Assembly: GCA_016934595.1 (NCBI GenBank) | Contig: JAFGSM010000022.1 | Coordinates: 1 to 52,197, forward strand | Reading direction: 5' to 3' | DNA: 52,197 bases | DNA from: a bacterium | GTDB lineage: Bacteria > SZUA-182 > DTGQ01 > JAFGSM01 | Shown here: piece by piece, positions 1 through 9,902 of the stretch | Layout: every line of letters starts with the position of its first letter | Numbering within the stretch: position 1 is the first letter of the stretch | The notes under the pieces: generated by a model | Database searches by the model: none | What the model was told of the DNA's origin: nothing | The model's input: only the letters and a program-made list of their open reading frames with translations | Made by a program: the position numbers and the translations under genes

Positions 1-186
1 AAAAATTAATTTGTAGTATAATATTAAAATATCTTATGGATATTCTTACTTCAGGATTAGAATACAACAATCAGAGAAGAGTCATTTTAGTTTTCAAATT
101 TGATAAATACTATCCTGAGTAAATTATTAGTGATTATTCATTTTTAGAATCCATAAATTCATAAGTTATAAAGGGTTAATAACAAT
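1..186 (+). other. AT-rich upstream region of the atp operon
   Basis: No coding region is visible. A TATAAT hexamer lies at 17-22, but any matching -35 element would fall at or beyond the left edge of the window, so a promoter cannot be confirmed. The sequence just before atpB has no strong Shine-Dalgarno match; only a weak AGGG lies about 12 bases upstream of the ATG. atpI or atpZ genes, which often precede atpB, could lie further left. Confidence 0.4.
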
Positions 187-1464
187 ATGCATGTACATTT
201 TGGCTTAACGTGGTTTTATCAATTACTTTATTGCTTTATAACAACTGCCATTATTCTAATTTTTGCATATTTGGTTCATAGAGGCAGGAAAAAAGATGGT
301 GTTCCGGGGTCTATCCAAAATATTGCAGAGGTGTTGGTGGAAGCCCTGGACAACATAATTAGGCCTGAACTGGGTAAAGAAAAGTTACCTCATATCCTTC
401 CCTTCCTTGGCACCTTTGTTCTTTTTATATTAATATCGAACTTCTTCCTTATAGTACCCCATGCCCATCCGCCAACAAGCGATTGGAGCAATACCTTTGC
501 ATTGGCATTGATTGTTGTAATCTCCTTGCAATACTATAATATAAAGTTAAATGGACCCAAAAAGGCAGCTAAATTATGGTTGGACCCAATCCCGGGTTTG
601 GGTAAAAAGGAGGACTCAGAGGAATTAGAATCTGCAAAAATAAAAGGAGCAGGAGAAGAGCCAAATATAAAAAAGAAGTCAAGGATTTGGAAAATAGCGG
701 TTTTTCCATTTTTGATTCTCTACATTGTGGATAATTTTGCGGCATTAATCTCATTGCCAATTAGAACTATGGTCATATATTGTCTAATAGCTTCAGGCCT
801 GATTTTGGCTTTTTCACTTTGGATAAGGTCAAAGCTTAAAGGAGATAATATACCAACAGGCATCCAGTGCTTGATGGAATGGATGATTGTATCTTTATTA
901 AAAATTTTTGGATTAGAGGAAGAAAAGGATGTCTCCTTATTTAAATATGCCTTATTTTATTTTATAGGGACTTTGGCTTTAATTTTAGCTGCCGTATTTA
1001 TTCTATTTATCCCTTTTAATCATACGGCAATCGTAAATATACTAAGCGTATATTCGATACTCGTTGTAATCTTTTTTATTTTTAATTATCTAAATCACAG
1101 CTTAACTTGGCATAAAAAGGTTTTGAAGGCTGTTTGGGTGCCGGCGTCAAAGCTTTTAAATCTCTTAATGGGCTTTTTAAAACAGATTCCTGTAAAAATT
1201 ATCGTAATATTTCTTGTGGCATTGCATGTTGTTGATAATGGCGCAAGGATGCTTTCTTTATCGCTTCGACTTTTTGGAAACATTTTTGGCGAGCACAGCG
1301 TGCTTGCCATGGTGACAGATGTGGCTATTAAAAGGTATTATTTCGTTGTCCCCATTTTTATACCATTTATGATATTCTGTATGGATGTTCTCTTTGCTGT
1401 CATACAAACCTTAGTTTTTGTAATGCTTAGCCTCTTTTATTTTAAGGAGGAGCTTGGGGTACAT
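187..1464 (+). repeat. Two-unit internal duplication within atpB
   Basis: Unit 1 is encoded by about 187-765 and unit 2 by about 766-1464. Protein-level matches are colinear: YCFI with YCLI at an offset of 183 residues, a GT pair at 75-76 with one at 261-262, and IVDNFAALISLPIR with VVDNGARMLSLSLR at an offset of 168. The units are too diverged to be an assembly duplication. A long charged loop (about 138-166) is present only in unit 1. Confidence 0.75.
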
Positions 1465-1467
1465 TAG
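187..1467 (+). CDS. atpB: F-type ATP synthase subunit a, internally duplicated
   Basis: This is the membrane stator subunit that forms the proton half-channels against the c-ring. At 426 residues it is far longer than the usual 230-290. Residues 1-193 look like an a subunit with the canonical PPTSD motif (95-99) and the following helix, and stop at an arginine in the context SLPIR (193). Residues 194-426 restart as a second copy: YCLIAS at 198-203 mirrors YCFITT at 15-20, and IPTGIQ at 222-227 mirrors VPGSIQ at 39-44. The second copy ends with a canonical channel helix, SLSLRLFGNIFGEH, which carries the essential arginine (R361), and a normal last helix. The second copy has lost PPTSD, and the first lacks the end of helix 5 and helix 6. 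It is first in the operon, 110 bases before atpF. Identity as AtpB is sure; how the extra helices are used is unknown. Confidence 0.92.
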   Translation: MHVHFGLTWFYQLLYCFITTAIILIFAYLVHRGRKKDGVPGSIQNIAEVLVEALDNIIRPELGKEKLPHILPFLGTFVLFILISNFFLIVPHAHPPTSDWSNTFALALIVVISLQYYNIKLNGPKKAAKLWLDPIPGLGKKEDSEELESAKIKGAGEEPNIKKKSRIWKIAVFPFLILYIVDNFAALISLPIRTMVIYCLIASGLILAFSLWIRSKLKGDNIPTGIQCLMEWMIVSLLKIFGLEEEKDVSLFKYALFYFIGTLALILAAVFILFIPFNHTAIVNILSVYSILVVIFFIFNYLNHSLTWHKKVLKAVWVPASKLLNLLMGFLKQIPVKIIVIFLVALHVVDNGARMLSLSLRLFGNIFGEHSVLAMVTDVAIKRYYFVVPIFIPFMIFCMDVLFAVIQTLVFVMLSLFYFKEELGVH

Positions 1468-1577
1468 GTAAAAATAATAACTTAGGATACATTAGTAAGG
1501 TTTCATTTTTTTATTAAACTGATTATGGGATAATGTCAGTAACGGAATGATTGCTCTATTATTACGGAGGATGATCA

Positions 1578-2060
1578 ATGCTAGGATTTGATTTTTCTAA
1601 AACAATTTTTTTGGTAGCAAATTTTTTTATTCTTCTCTTTCTTATGAAAAAATTTTTCTTTAAACCAATAATGGAGATATTGGAGGCAAGAAAAGATAAA
1701 ATTGAAGAAGGCTTGAAGCAACGGGCAATAGCCAAAGAAGAACAGGAACAGGCATTAAGGGACAGGGAAGAGATTATTGCAAAAAGCAAATCAGACGCTC
1801 AAAAGATTCTGAATCAGACCGAGCAGATGAAAAAGGATATTATCGCTAATGCGAAGTCAGAGGCGGATAAGATTTTGAAGGACGCTAAAGCAGAGATTGC
1901 TAAAGAGAGAGAGGAACTGAGGCAAGAGATGAATCTAAAATTGATTGAACTTGTCAGTTCAGCCGCATATACCGCTCTTCCGGATCTTGCCAAACAGGAC
2001 GGTCATAAGGATTTAGTGGAGAGTGTAATCTTGGACAGTTTAAAGCGAGTGGCGCAGTAA
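1578..2060 (+). CDS. atpF: F-type ATP synthase subunit b
   Basis: This is the peripheral stalk subunit that links the membrane stator to F1. The protein has 160 residues, a normal length. One N-terminal membrane helix spans about residues 8-28. It is followed by a long, highly charged coiled coil rich in Glu, Lys and Ala (about 30-125) and a C-terminal part of the usual b type. There is no delta-like extension at the C-terminus, unlike the b-delta fusions of mycobacteria. The start follows a clear CGGAGGA ribosome site. It is placed before atpE, the reverse of the usual order, and there is a single b gene, so a b homodimer is expected. Confidence 0.93.
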   Translation: MLGFDFSKTIFLVANFFILLFLMKKFFFKPIMEILEARKDKIEEGLKQRAIAKEEQEQALRDREEIIAKSKSDAQKILNQTEQMKKDIIANAKSEADKILKDAKAEIAKEREELRQEMNLKLIELVSSAAYTALPDLAKQDGHKDLVESVILDSLKRVAQ

Positions 2061-2122
2061 AGCTTATATTGTATAATTTAAACCAATAACTGTTAATCAA
2101 AATTTTAGAAGGAGGCAGTATA

Positions 2123-2521
2123 ATGTCATTAAAATCAATATTTAAATCTGTAGAGCGTAGAATGTTTAAGGTTATAAGGAATAAAAAAACCATTTTTTAT
2201 GTGCTGACTAATACAATCTTAATATCGTTGGCCTCTCCTATTGCCCTGTGGGCTGAAGAAACAATGTCCACTATCACTACGCGGTCAGGGGAAGTCGCCT
2301 GGGTTGAGGCATTAAAAGCGGTAGCCGCGGCAATATTGCTTGGCTGGGGCGCGTTTGGAGCAGCTTTGGGAATTTCGAAGTTTGGAACGGCCTCTCTTGA
2401 AGGTATGTCCAGACAGCCGGAAATTCAGGGAAAACTTTTTATGACCATGTTGATTGGTATGGCTATTATCGAGGCATTGTGTCTTTATTGTCTGGTTGTA
2501 GCCTTGATCTTGATTATTTAG
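2123..2521 (+). CDS. atpE: F-type ATP synthase subunit c, with signal-peptide-like leader
   Basis: This is the rotor ring proteolipid. At 132 residues it is longer than the usual 75-90 because of about 45 extra N-terminal residues. These have basic residues, a hydrophobic stretch and a likely cleavage site after ALWA (44). The hairpin follows: helix 1 (about 65-93), the polar loop with RQPE (97-100), and helix 2 with the ion-carrying glutamate E117. The residue after that glutamate is Ala rather than Ser or Thr, and the helix 1 position that carries Gln in sodium c subunits is Ile, so proton coupling is the better reading. An AAGGAGG site precedes the ATG. The leader suggests Sec or YidC insertion with cleavage, as in some other phyla. 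Confidence 0.93.
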   Translation: MSLKSIFKSVERRMFKVIRNKKTIFYVLTNTILISLASPIALWAEETMSTITTRSGEVAWVEALKAVAAAILLGWGAFGAALGISKFGTASLEGMSRQPEIQGKLFMTMLIGMAIIEALCLYCLVVALILII

Positions 2522-2715
2522 ATAAAGGATTTTCATAGTTTATTGTGTCTGCACGAAGGACGCAGAATTGAACAAATAAGGAGCTTAACAATTTAATAGA
2601 AGCTATTAGTCTAATTTATGATAATAACTATTTGTTTAAAAGAAAAGATAGCTGATATCGTAAATAGATTGAATTGATTTTTATACTTGGAGCATTTTAA
2701 GGAAGGCCGGAAATT
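2522..2715 (+). other. atpE-atpA intergenic gap where atpH would be expected
   Basis: These 194 bases separate atpE from atpA, the place where the delta gene often stands. I see only a 19-codon open frame (from 2618) with no ribosome site, and no delta-like peptide in any frame. The stretch is AT-rich and looks non-coding. Confidence 0.6.
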
Positions 2716-4515
2716 ATGGAACAAGTTAAACAGGAAGGACTAAAAGAGGCTTTGAATAAAGCCGATCAACCTTTGGTCTTATTAAGCCCTACTATATATA
2801 GATCTGATTTTGTTGATAATCTGGAGAGGCAGCTTTCCGAGATTGCTGGTAAAAAGATACAGATTAAGGTATTTACAGATGCAAAGCAGGAAAGTCCGTT
2901 ATTATTTTTAAACAGGGACAAGAAGATAAATCTTGATGCCAGGCAGAGTTTTATAGGTGAGTTAGACAGAAGGTTCATGGAATTGAAGGGCGATATCCAG
3001 CAATTAAGGTCGGAGGATATCACAAAGGAACTCAGACAGATAATTGAAGCGACAAAGCCTACATTTAAGGTTGAGGATATGCGGCAGGAAGGCGTTGTCC
3101 TTCAGGTAGGAGATGGTATTGCAAGGGTTGCGGGCCTTGAACATGTAGGTTCCATGGAGGTCGTGGAATTTGCAGGCAGTGTCTATGGCCTGGCCTTTAG
3201 TTTGGAACAGGACGCAGTTGGATGTATTTTGCTTGGCGCTGAAGAGGATATCAAGGAGGGCAGCAAGGTTGTATGCACCGGCCATCAGTTGGAGATACCT
3301 GTAGGCGACGGAATGATCGGCAGGATAGTTAATGCCGTAGGGCAACCGATTGATGGTAAGGGTAAAATTCTTGCCACTAATTACAGACTGGTGGAAAGGA
3401 TAGCGCCACGCGTTGTCACACGTCAGCCTGTCCGTCAACCGGTACAAACTGGTATAAAGGCAATAGACGCCATGATCCCTATAGGCAGGGGACAAAGGGA
3501 ATTGATAATCGGTGACAGAAAGATCGGCAAGACCACCCTGGCGATTGACACCATAATTAACCAGAAAGGTAATAATTTGGTGTGTATTTATGCAGCTATA
3601 GGACAAAAGGCGGCTGCCGTAGCCAAAGTTGTGGAGGTTTTGCGAAGAGAGGGCGCCCTGGACCATACTATTATTGTAGCGGCGCTGGCCAATGAACAGA
3701 CAGCATTTAAATACCTAGCTCCATATACTGCCTGCGCCATTGGTGAGGAATTTATGGAACAAGGAAGAGACGCCTTGGTCATATATGACGATCTGTCAAA
3801 ACATGCAGTGGCTTACAGGGAGATGTCGGCTTTATTAAAAAGGCCTATCGGACGTGAGGCTTACCCGGGCGATATATTTTATGTACACTCGAGATTATTG
3901 GAGAGGGCTGCAAAATTAAGCGATGAAAAAGGCGGTGGGTCTTTGACAGCCATACCTATAATTGAAACTTTGGGCGGGGATGTGACCTCTTATATCTCAA
4001 CCAATGTTATATCCATTACTGACGGTCAGATATACCTGGAATCAGGATTATTTAATACGGGATTCCGTCCTGCTATCAATGTCGGTTTGTCGGTGTCAAG
4101 GGTTGGTGGAGCTGCGCAGACAAAGCTGATAAAGAAAATCGCCGGCAGGCTGAGAATAGACCTTGCCCAGTATCATGAAATGCAGGCATTTGTAAAGTTT
4201 GGCGCTGAGGTAGATGAGGCCACGAAGGCACAGCTTGCAAGGGGTGAGAGAGGCCGTGAATTGTTAAAACAGATTCAGTATGCTCCTATGCCTTTAGCGG
4301 AAGAGGCATTGGTGCTTTATGCCGTTGTAAATAGCCTGATGGATGAAATACCTGTCAAGAGGGTTGGCGAATTCGAAAAGGGTCTCGTGGCGTTTGCCCA
4401 CCAAAATTATCAGAATATTGTGGATATTATTCAAGAAAAGAAGGACCTTACGCCTGAGATAGATGCAGGACTCAAGGAAATAATTGCTGAATTCAAAAAA
4501 CAATTCGTTTCATAA
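2716..4515 (+). CDS. atpA: F-type ATP synthase subunit alpha with delta-like N-terminal domain
   Basis: This is the non-catalytic nucleotide-binding subunit of F1. The body is canonical: P-loop GDRKIGKTT, the [17 protein letters not shown] segment, and the arginine finger in [10 protein letters not shown]. At 599 residues it exceeds the usual 500-510 because about 95 residues precede the normal alpha start (near [15 protein letters not shown]). That extension reads like the C-terminal domain of delta/OSCP. It begins with a beta strand ending in a Ser-Pro turn, then a helix ([14 protein letters not shown]), then [11 protein letters not shown], a strand pair around [16 protein letters not shown], and a last helix with L and R at the expected places. 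The Gly-Gly of typical delta is missing. ATG 2716 follows AAGGAAGG. The alpha identity is certain; the domain origin is my inference. Confidence 0.95.
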   Translation: MEQVKQEGLKEALNKADQPLVLLSPTIYRSDFVDNLERQLSEIAGKKIQIKVFTDAKQESPLLFLNRDKKINLDARQSFIGELDRRFMELKGDIQQLRSEDITKELRQIIEATKPTFKVEDMRQEGVVLQVGDGIARVAGLEHVGSMEVVEFAGSVYGLAFSLEQDAVGCILLGAEEDIKEGSKVVCTGHQLEIPVGDGMIGRIVNAVGQPIDGKGKILATNYRLVERIAPRVVTRQPVRQPVQTGIKAIDAMIPIGRGQRELIIGDRKIGKTTLAIDTIINQKGNNLVCIYAAIGQKAAAVAKVVEVLRREGALDHTIIVAALANEQTAFKYLAPYTACAIGEEFMEQGRDALVIYDDLSKHAVAYREMSALLKRPIGREAYPGDIFYVHSRLLERAAKLSDEKGGGSLTAIPIIETLGGDVTSYISTNVISITDGQIYLESGLFNTGFRPAINVGLSVSRVGGAAQTKLIKKIAGRLRIDLAQYHEMQAFVKFGAEVDEATKAQLARGERGRELLKQIQYAPMPLAEEALVLYAVVNSLMDEIPVKRVGEFEKGLVAFAHQNYQNIVDIIQEKKDLTPEIDAGLKEIIAEFKKQFVS

Positions 4516-4528
4516 GTAGAGTGTAAAC

Positions 4529-5482
4529 ATGTCACAGAAGTTGATAGATTTGAAAAACAGGATGAGAAGTGTTGAGAATATTAAGGGTACAACTGAGACC
4601 ATGTCTACTGTTTCCGCTGCAAAATTGGCCAGAGCCAGGTACAAAGCGGCTACTTTAGGTATTTTTGCTGAAAGGATGAGGCAAATTGCCTTGATACAGT
4701 CCGAACTTGCCCTTTTTTCCGAGAAAGACATGTTTTCCGAAGAGGTTTTAAATCAAGTCTCTCCATTGTTGGTCAAGAAGGTAAACAAAAACAGGATTGT
4801 GATGTTTGTCATTGCTTCGGATATAGGAATGTGCGGTAATTATAATGGCAGGATCGGCAAGACTGCTCAGGGTTTTTTAGATGGTATAATAAGGAAAAAC
4901 AAAAAGGCTGAGGTAGGTGTTTGGATTAAAGGAATCAGGGGAGAAAGGTTTTTTAAAAGGAACACCCCTTTTCCAATATTAAAAGTCGAACCCTGGTCAG
5001 ATCAAGGGGTATCAATATCTGATGCCCTGTCACTTATAATGACTATGACAGATCTCTTTTTACACAGGAATATCGATGAGATATATTGTGCCTATACAAA
5101 ATTTCTCAGTCCGGTTAAGCGGCAGCCCACGGTTATAAAGCTATTGCCTTTTAGTTTTGGGATTGAAGAGGAAACCAAGAAAGGAAAAACTGCCATAACA
5201 AAGTGGATATATGAACCGGATTCCCTGACGATCCTAAAAGAATTGATACCGATGTATTTCAAGATACAGATATTCGATATCCTTTTAGAATCTTATGCAA
5301 GTGAACAGGGCGCAAGGATGATGGCAATGGAAGACGCTTCAGACAGGGCTTCGGAAAAATTGCATGAGATGGGCATACAGTATAACAGGATGAGAAGGGA
5401 TTTAATCACACTGGATTTATTAGGTATTCTAAGTGCAGCCAGGGTAATAGAAAAAGAGTCTGCATCTCAAACAGCATTCTAG
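4529..5482 (+). CDS. atpG: F-type ATP synthase subunit gamma
   Basis: This is the central rotor shaft of F1. At 317 residues it is slightly longer than the usual 285-295. The N-terminal coiled-coil strand begins with LKNRMRSVENIKGTTETMS, the core has SDIGMCGNYNGRIGK in place of the common SDRGLCG, and the C-terminal strand contains ESYASEQGARMMAMEDAS and ends with DLLGILSAARV. The extra length is in the middle Rossmann-like part. It lies 13 bases after atpA and 15 bases before atpD, within one operon. Confidence 0.95.
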   Translation: MSQKLIDLKNRMRSVENIKGTTETMSTVSAAKLARARYKAATLGIFAERMRQIALIQSELALFSEKDMFSEEVLNQVSPLLVKKVNKNRIVMFVIASDIGMCGNYNGRIGKTAQGFLDGIIRKNKKAEVGVWIKGIRGERFFKRNTPFPILKVEPWSDQGVSISDALSLIMTMTDLFLHRNIDEIYCAYTKFLSPVKRQPTVIKLLPFSFGIEEETKKGKTAITKWIYEPDSLTILKELIPMYFKIQIFDILLESYASEQGARMMAMEDASDRASEKLHEMGIQYNRMRRDLITLDLLGILSAARVIEKESASQTAF

Positions 5483-5485
5483 TAA

Positions 5486-6931
<1,446 letters not shown>

Positions 6932-6948
6932 AAAAAGGACACACGTCA

Positions 6949-7419
6949 ATGGCAAAAGACAAGAAAAAGGGAAGGATATCCCTTGAAGTGCTCACTCCAG
7001 AGAAGGTTGTTCTTCAGGATAACGAAATAGATATTGTTGTTGTCAGGGATCTGGCGGGCGAACAGGAGGAAGGCGAGCTTACAAAAGAAAAGTATATAGG
7101 AATTTTGGCCAATCATGCGCCTATGTTGGTGCGCCTGCCAATTGCCCCGATAAGATATGAAAAGGCTGACGATGTTTATTGGGTGGTGGTTGCAGGCGGG
7201 TTCTTAGAGGTTGCTTATAACAAGGTGACAATACTTTCATTTGGAGCGGAAAAGGTTATCCAGGAACCCGATATAGATCTTGCTATCACTGCTAAAAAGA
7301 GGGTTGAGAGCTGGTTAGAGGGACAGGTAGGCGGAGTCGGATTTGATGAAAAGGCCGCTGAGGCTGATCTCAAAAAATCGGTTATCGAGCTTTACAGGGC
7401 TTCTTCTCATTCAGAGTAA
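6949..7419 (+). CDS. atpC: F-type ATP synthase subunit epsilon
   Basis: This is the rotor foot and regulatory subunit. At 156 residues it is longer than the common 130-140. The N-terminal beta sandwich starts with ISLEVLTPEKVVLQDNEIDI and contains ILANHAPMLVRLPIAPIRY and VVAGGFLEVAYNKVTILS. An acidic insertion of about ten residues (EQEEGELTKE) sits where the family usually has a short G-x-x-G turn. The C-terminal part is helical (about 108-150) and could form the inhibitory hairpin. It is the last gene of the operon, 17 bases after atpD. Confidence 0.92.
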   Translation: MAKDKKKGRISLEVLTPEKVVLQDNEIDIVVVRDLAGEQEEGELTKEKYIGILANHAPMLVRLPIAPIRYEKADDVYWVVVAGGFLEVAYNKVTILSFGAEKVIQEPDIDLAITAKKRVESWLEGQVGGVGFDEKAAEADLKKSVIELYRASSHSE

Positions 7420-7430
7420 TAATATTAACA

Positions 7431-7470
7431 ACGATATTCAAATCTTTTTATAAAAACTGTTCAATATCGT
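7431..7470 (+). terminator. Possible weak hairpin after the atp operon
   Basis: ACGATATT (7431-7438) and AATATCGT (7463-7470) are inverted copies with a 24-base loop. A short A/T-rich stretch follows but no clear T-run. It could be a weak terminator or simply chance in AT-rich DNA. Confidence 0.3.
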
Positions 7471-7574
7471 ACTAAAAAACTATATCGATATGTTTAGCAG
7501 CCCTCTGTTTATAATAACATATTGAATGGTTTTTTTTACAGCCGAAAATTTTCTTTTGTTCCCATAATTCAAAT

Positions 7575-8507
7575 ATGAAGCTAAAACTGGATTTTGAGAG
7601 TTTAGAATCACAGTGGAAAGCAAGGCAGATTGATCTATTCCCTTGGCTGGACGGCCTTTTTGCGCTTATAAGAACAAGGAAAAGCCTTATAAGAGAAACG
7701 GAAAAGAGGCTCTCTTCCTCTACGCATGCCACAATGGTGCAGTTTTTATCCTCAGATGACAGAGATTGCGCAAGAGTAGCCCGTCAGATCATCAAAAAAC
7801 AGGACCATGAATCCTTACTGCCAATATTACTCTATAGCCTTGAGAAGATCGAAAAAAAGGATTATCCCAGACGGGTAATGGAATCCCTGCTTGATTTTAA
7901 TCCGAACCTTTCATTTGGATATCTTTTGGGATATCTAAATCTGCGGCAGATGCATAAAGATAAAGTATTTCAAATGATAAGCGGGATTTTTCAGCATTTG
8001 GATGAGTCTTATCCAAGCCCTTATACGAAAGAACAATTTTTTGTTGATATTTTTTATGCGATTAGAACCGATCTAGAAGATCGTATGCCTTCTTCCAAGA
8101 TATTAAAGACCATGGAGGACTTCGAAAAGATAGTTTTGGATCTAAGGATTCTCAAACTTATATACAAAAGTATCGCCAAGAAAGAAGACGACAGGGTAGT
8201 TGAAGATGAAATGCGAAGGATTGGCAGGGAGGTTGTTATTTCTCTTAAGGGTTTGTCTTTTAAGTTTGATCATTGCGATATTATTATTGAGCAGATATCT
8301 GATGTCATTCCATACATGGCCCTTATGAGACTTGATGCAGATTTGGAATTTCTTGAGGACTTGCCGTCCAAGATCAAAACATCTCCTGTATCAAAGGATG
8401 AAAAAGAAGATATAATTGATAAGGCTAAAGCGGCTATAAAGATTATCGAACAGCCGGAGCGGTGCATTCAGGAAATATTGGATGAGCTTGAGGCGCCTCC
8501 GTTTTAA
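7575..8507 (+). CDS. Hypothetical helical protein, 310 residues
   Basis: I do not recognise this family. The protein is hydrophilic, with no signal peptide or membrane helix, and is predicted by eye to be mostly helical. Alternating Leu/Ile and charged residues and short paired helices, as around RVARQIIKKQDHESLLPILLYSLEKIEKK, recall HEAT-like or other alpha-solenoid folds, but no repeat can be called with confidence. The acidic C-terminal tail ends ILDELEAPPF. No good ribosome site precedes the ATG. It stands alone between the ATP synthase operon and rplM, with 155 and 289 bases on either side, and could be a regulator or a structural protein. Confidence 0.7.
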   Translation: MKLKLDFESLESQWKARQIDLFPWLDGLFALIRTRKSLIRETEKRLSSSTHATMVQFLSSDDRDCARVARQIIKKQDHESLLPILLYSLEKIEKKDYPRRVMESLLDFNPNLSFGYLLGYLNLRQMHKDKVFQMISGIFQHLDESYPSPYTKEQFFVDIFYAIRTDLEDRMPSSKILKTMEDFEKIVLDLRILKLIYKSIAKKEDDRVVEDEMRRIGREVVISLKGLSFKFDHCDIIIEQISDVIPYMALMRLDADLEFLEDLPSKIKTSPVSKDEKEDIIDKAKAAIKIIEQPERCIQEILDELEAPPF

Positions 8508-8581
8508 TAAATCTGGTTTTATGTCTCCGGTTTTATGAAATCTACCTTGTGCTTCTCTCCTCTTATATCTATTTATGCCTC

Positions 8582-8610
8582 TTGACAAAAGTAATTTCAG
8601 TCTTTAAAAT
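8582..8610 (+). promoter_or_regulatory. Sigma-70-type promoter for rplM and downstream genes
   Basis: TTGACA at 8582-8587, a 17-base spacer and TAAAAT at 8605-8610 form a near-consensus vegetative promoter. Transcription would start near 8617 and leave a leader of about 180 bases before rplM. That is long enough for ribosomal-protein feedback, but I cannot draw a convincing structure there. Confidence 0.7.
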
Positions 8611-8796
8611 ATTTGTTTATTTTACATTAAATTTTGTTATTAAATTTGTTTTACAATTAAACAATCAAATATTAAGATTAGACAGGGTGTATTCATAAAA
8701 GGTCTTTTTAAGATTTGGATCAGTATATATTGAAATATCCTGGCTGTTCAACGATTCAAATTTTAGATTTTTTACGGGTACATCGAGAGAGGGATG

Positions 8797-9237
8797 ATGA
8801 AAACTTTTAGCGCAAAAAAGGAAGAAATGCAAAGGCAGTGGTTTATAGTGGATGCTACGGATATGACTCTTGGACGTCTTGCCACACGGGTTGCAAATGT
8901 TTTGAGAGGCAAAAACAAGCCGATCTTTACGCCTCATGTAGATACGGGCGATTTTGTTATTGTTATCAATGCGGAAAAGGTAAGACTGACAGGAAATAAA
9001 TTGGAAAAGAAGGAGTTTTACCGTTATTCGGGTTATCCTGGCGGGCTGAAAACTATTCCTTTAAAAAAGGTTATGGATAAAAAACCTGAATTTTTGATAA
9101 TGCATGCGGTAAAGGGGATGTTGCCAAAAAACATATTGGGACGCAAACAGATTAAGAAACTAAAAATTTTTGCAGGGCCTAATCATAAACACCAAGCCCA
9201 ATGTCCAAAACCTTTGTCCACCGGATATCATTTATAA
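8797..9237 (+). CDS. rplM: 50S ribosomal protein L13
   Basis: This is a large-subunit ribosomal protein. It starts MKTFSAK, matching the family start MKTF, so the second of two adjacent ATG codons (8797) is preferred over 8794. Family features include [37 protein letters not shown] and a final segment with [10 protein letters not shown]. The length of 146 is normal. rpsI normally follows directly, but here two unrelated genes intervene. Confidence 0.96.
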   Translation: MKTFSAKKEEMQRQWFIVDATDMTLGRLATRVANVLRGKNKPIFTPHVDTGDFVIVINAEKVRLTGNKLEKKEFYRYSGYPGGLKTIPLKKVMDKKPEFLIMHAVKGMLPKNILGRKQIKKLKIFAGPNHKHQAQCPKPLSTGYHL

Positions 9238-9282
9238 AATCCATATCTGGTAAAAATGATCTCAAATTTAGATATTAGGTAG

Positions 9283-9888
9283 ATGACCAAGAAAACAAAT
9301 CAGTATAAAAGAAAGAAATATCTTATTCAGAAGGTATTTCAGGCAAAATTTATCGTTATCTTTCTGCTCTTGCTTATATTAGGGAGTATAATATCGGGTG
9401 TTATCCTGTATTCAAAAACTAATACCTATTTAGGTTATGATTACGGCAAGGCCCATTCCAAGATCAAAGAGACAGGCGATATCCTTCGGCCTGTCTTGTT
9501 TATATCTTATGGCATAAGCATTGTATTAATAGGTATAGCCACCATTTTCTTGACTATATTTATATCTCATAAGGTTGCCGGACCCCTTTACAGGTTTGAG
9601 CGCAGCGCTGAAGAGATAGGAAAAGGCAATTTGAGGCTGGTGACAAAGATCAGGGACTCGGATCAGGCAAAAGGCCTGGCTGATGCTTTTAGTCGTATGA
9701 CCAAGGATTTGAGAGAAAAGATACTGGAGATCGATTCAAATTCACAAAATATTAATAGAGTTATCGAAGAAATAAAATGGATGATCAGTCAAGAGACCCT
9801 TGATGTAGCAGATATTCAAAAAAAGATTGGAGATCTGGATCAGATGTCTAAGGTGCTGCGTCAATCTTTACAATATTTTAAGCTTTAA
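9283..9888 (+). CDS. Two-helix membrane protein with HAMP domain
   Basis: This is an inner-membrane protein of 201 residues. Transmembrane helices span about 22-44 and 71-95. They enclose only about 25 periplasmic residues, so there is no room for a usual sensor domain. After the second helix comes a HAMP domain (about 100-150: GPLYRFERSAEEIGKGNLRL, then a second amphipathic helix). A short coiled coil ends the protein, with no kinase, methyl-accepting or cyclase domain. It may relay a signal from a partner. The next gene, 14 bases downstream, is a periplasmic multiheme cytochrome and is a natural candidate for the sensing element. Confidence 0.8.
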   Translation: MTKKTNQYKRKKYLIQKVFQAKFIVIFLLLLILGSIISGVILYSKTNTYLGYDYGKAHSKIKETGDILRPVLFISYGISIVLIGIATIFLTIFISHKVAGPLYRFERSAEEIGKGNLRLVTKIRDSDQAKGLADAFSRMTKDLREKILEIDSNSQNINRVIEEIKWMISQETLDVADIQKKIGDLDQMSKVLRQSLQYFKL

Positions 9889-9902
9889 ATCATGAGCCGA
9901 AA

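Noticed and set aside
187-1467. Assembly error or frameshift fusing two atpB genes
   Set aside because: The reading frame is continuous, the two units are strongly diverged, and each is missing a different half, which an assembly duplication would not produce.
2123-2521. Sodium-specific c ring
   Set aside because: The helix 1 Gln and the Ser/Thr after the ion-carrying Glu found in sodium rings are absent (Ile and Ala here).
2522-2715. Degraded atpH in the gap before atpA
   Set aside because: No delta-like peptide is visible in any frame; the gap is AT-rich and full of stops.
3004-3666. Minus-strand open frame of 220 codons inside atpA
   Set aside because: It is a shadow of atpA; its composition is unlike a real protein and there is no ribosome site.
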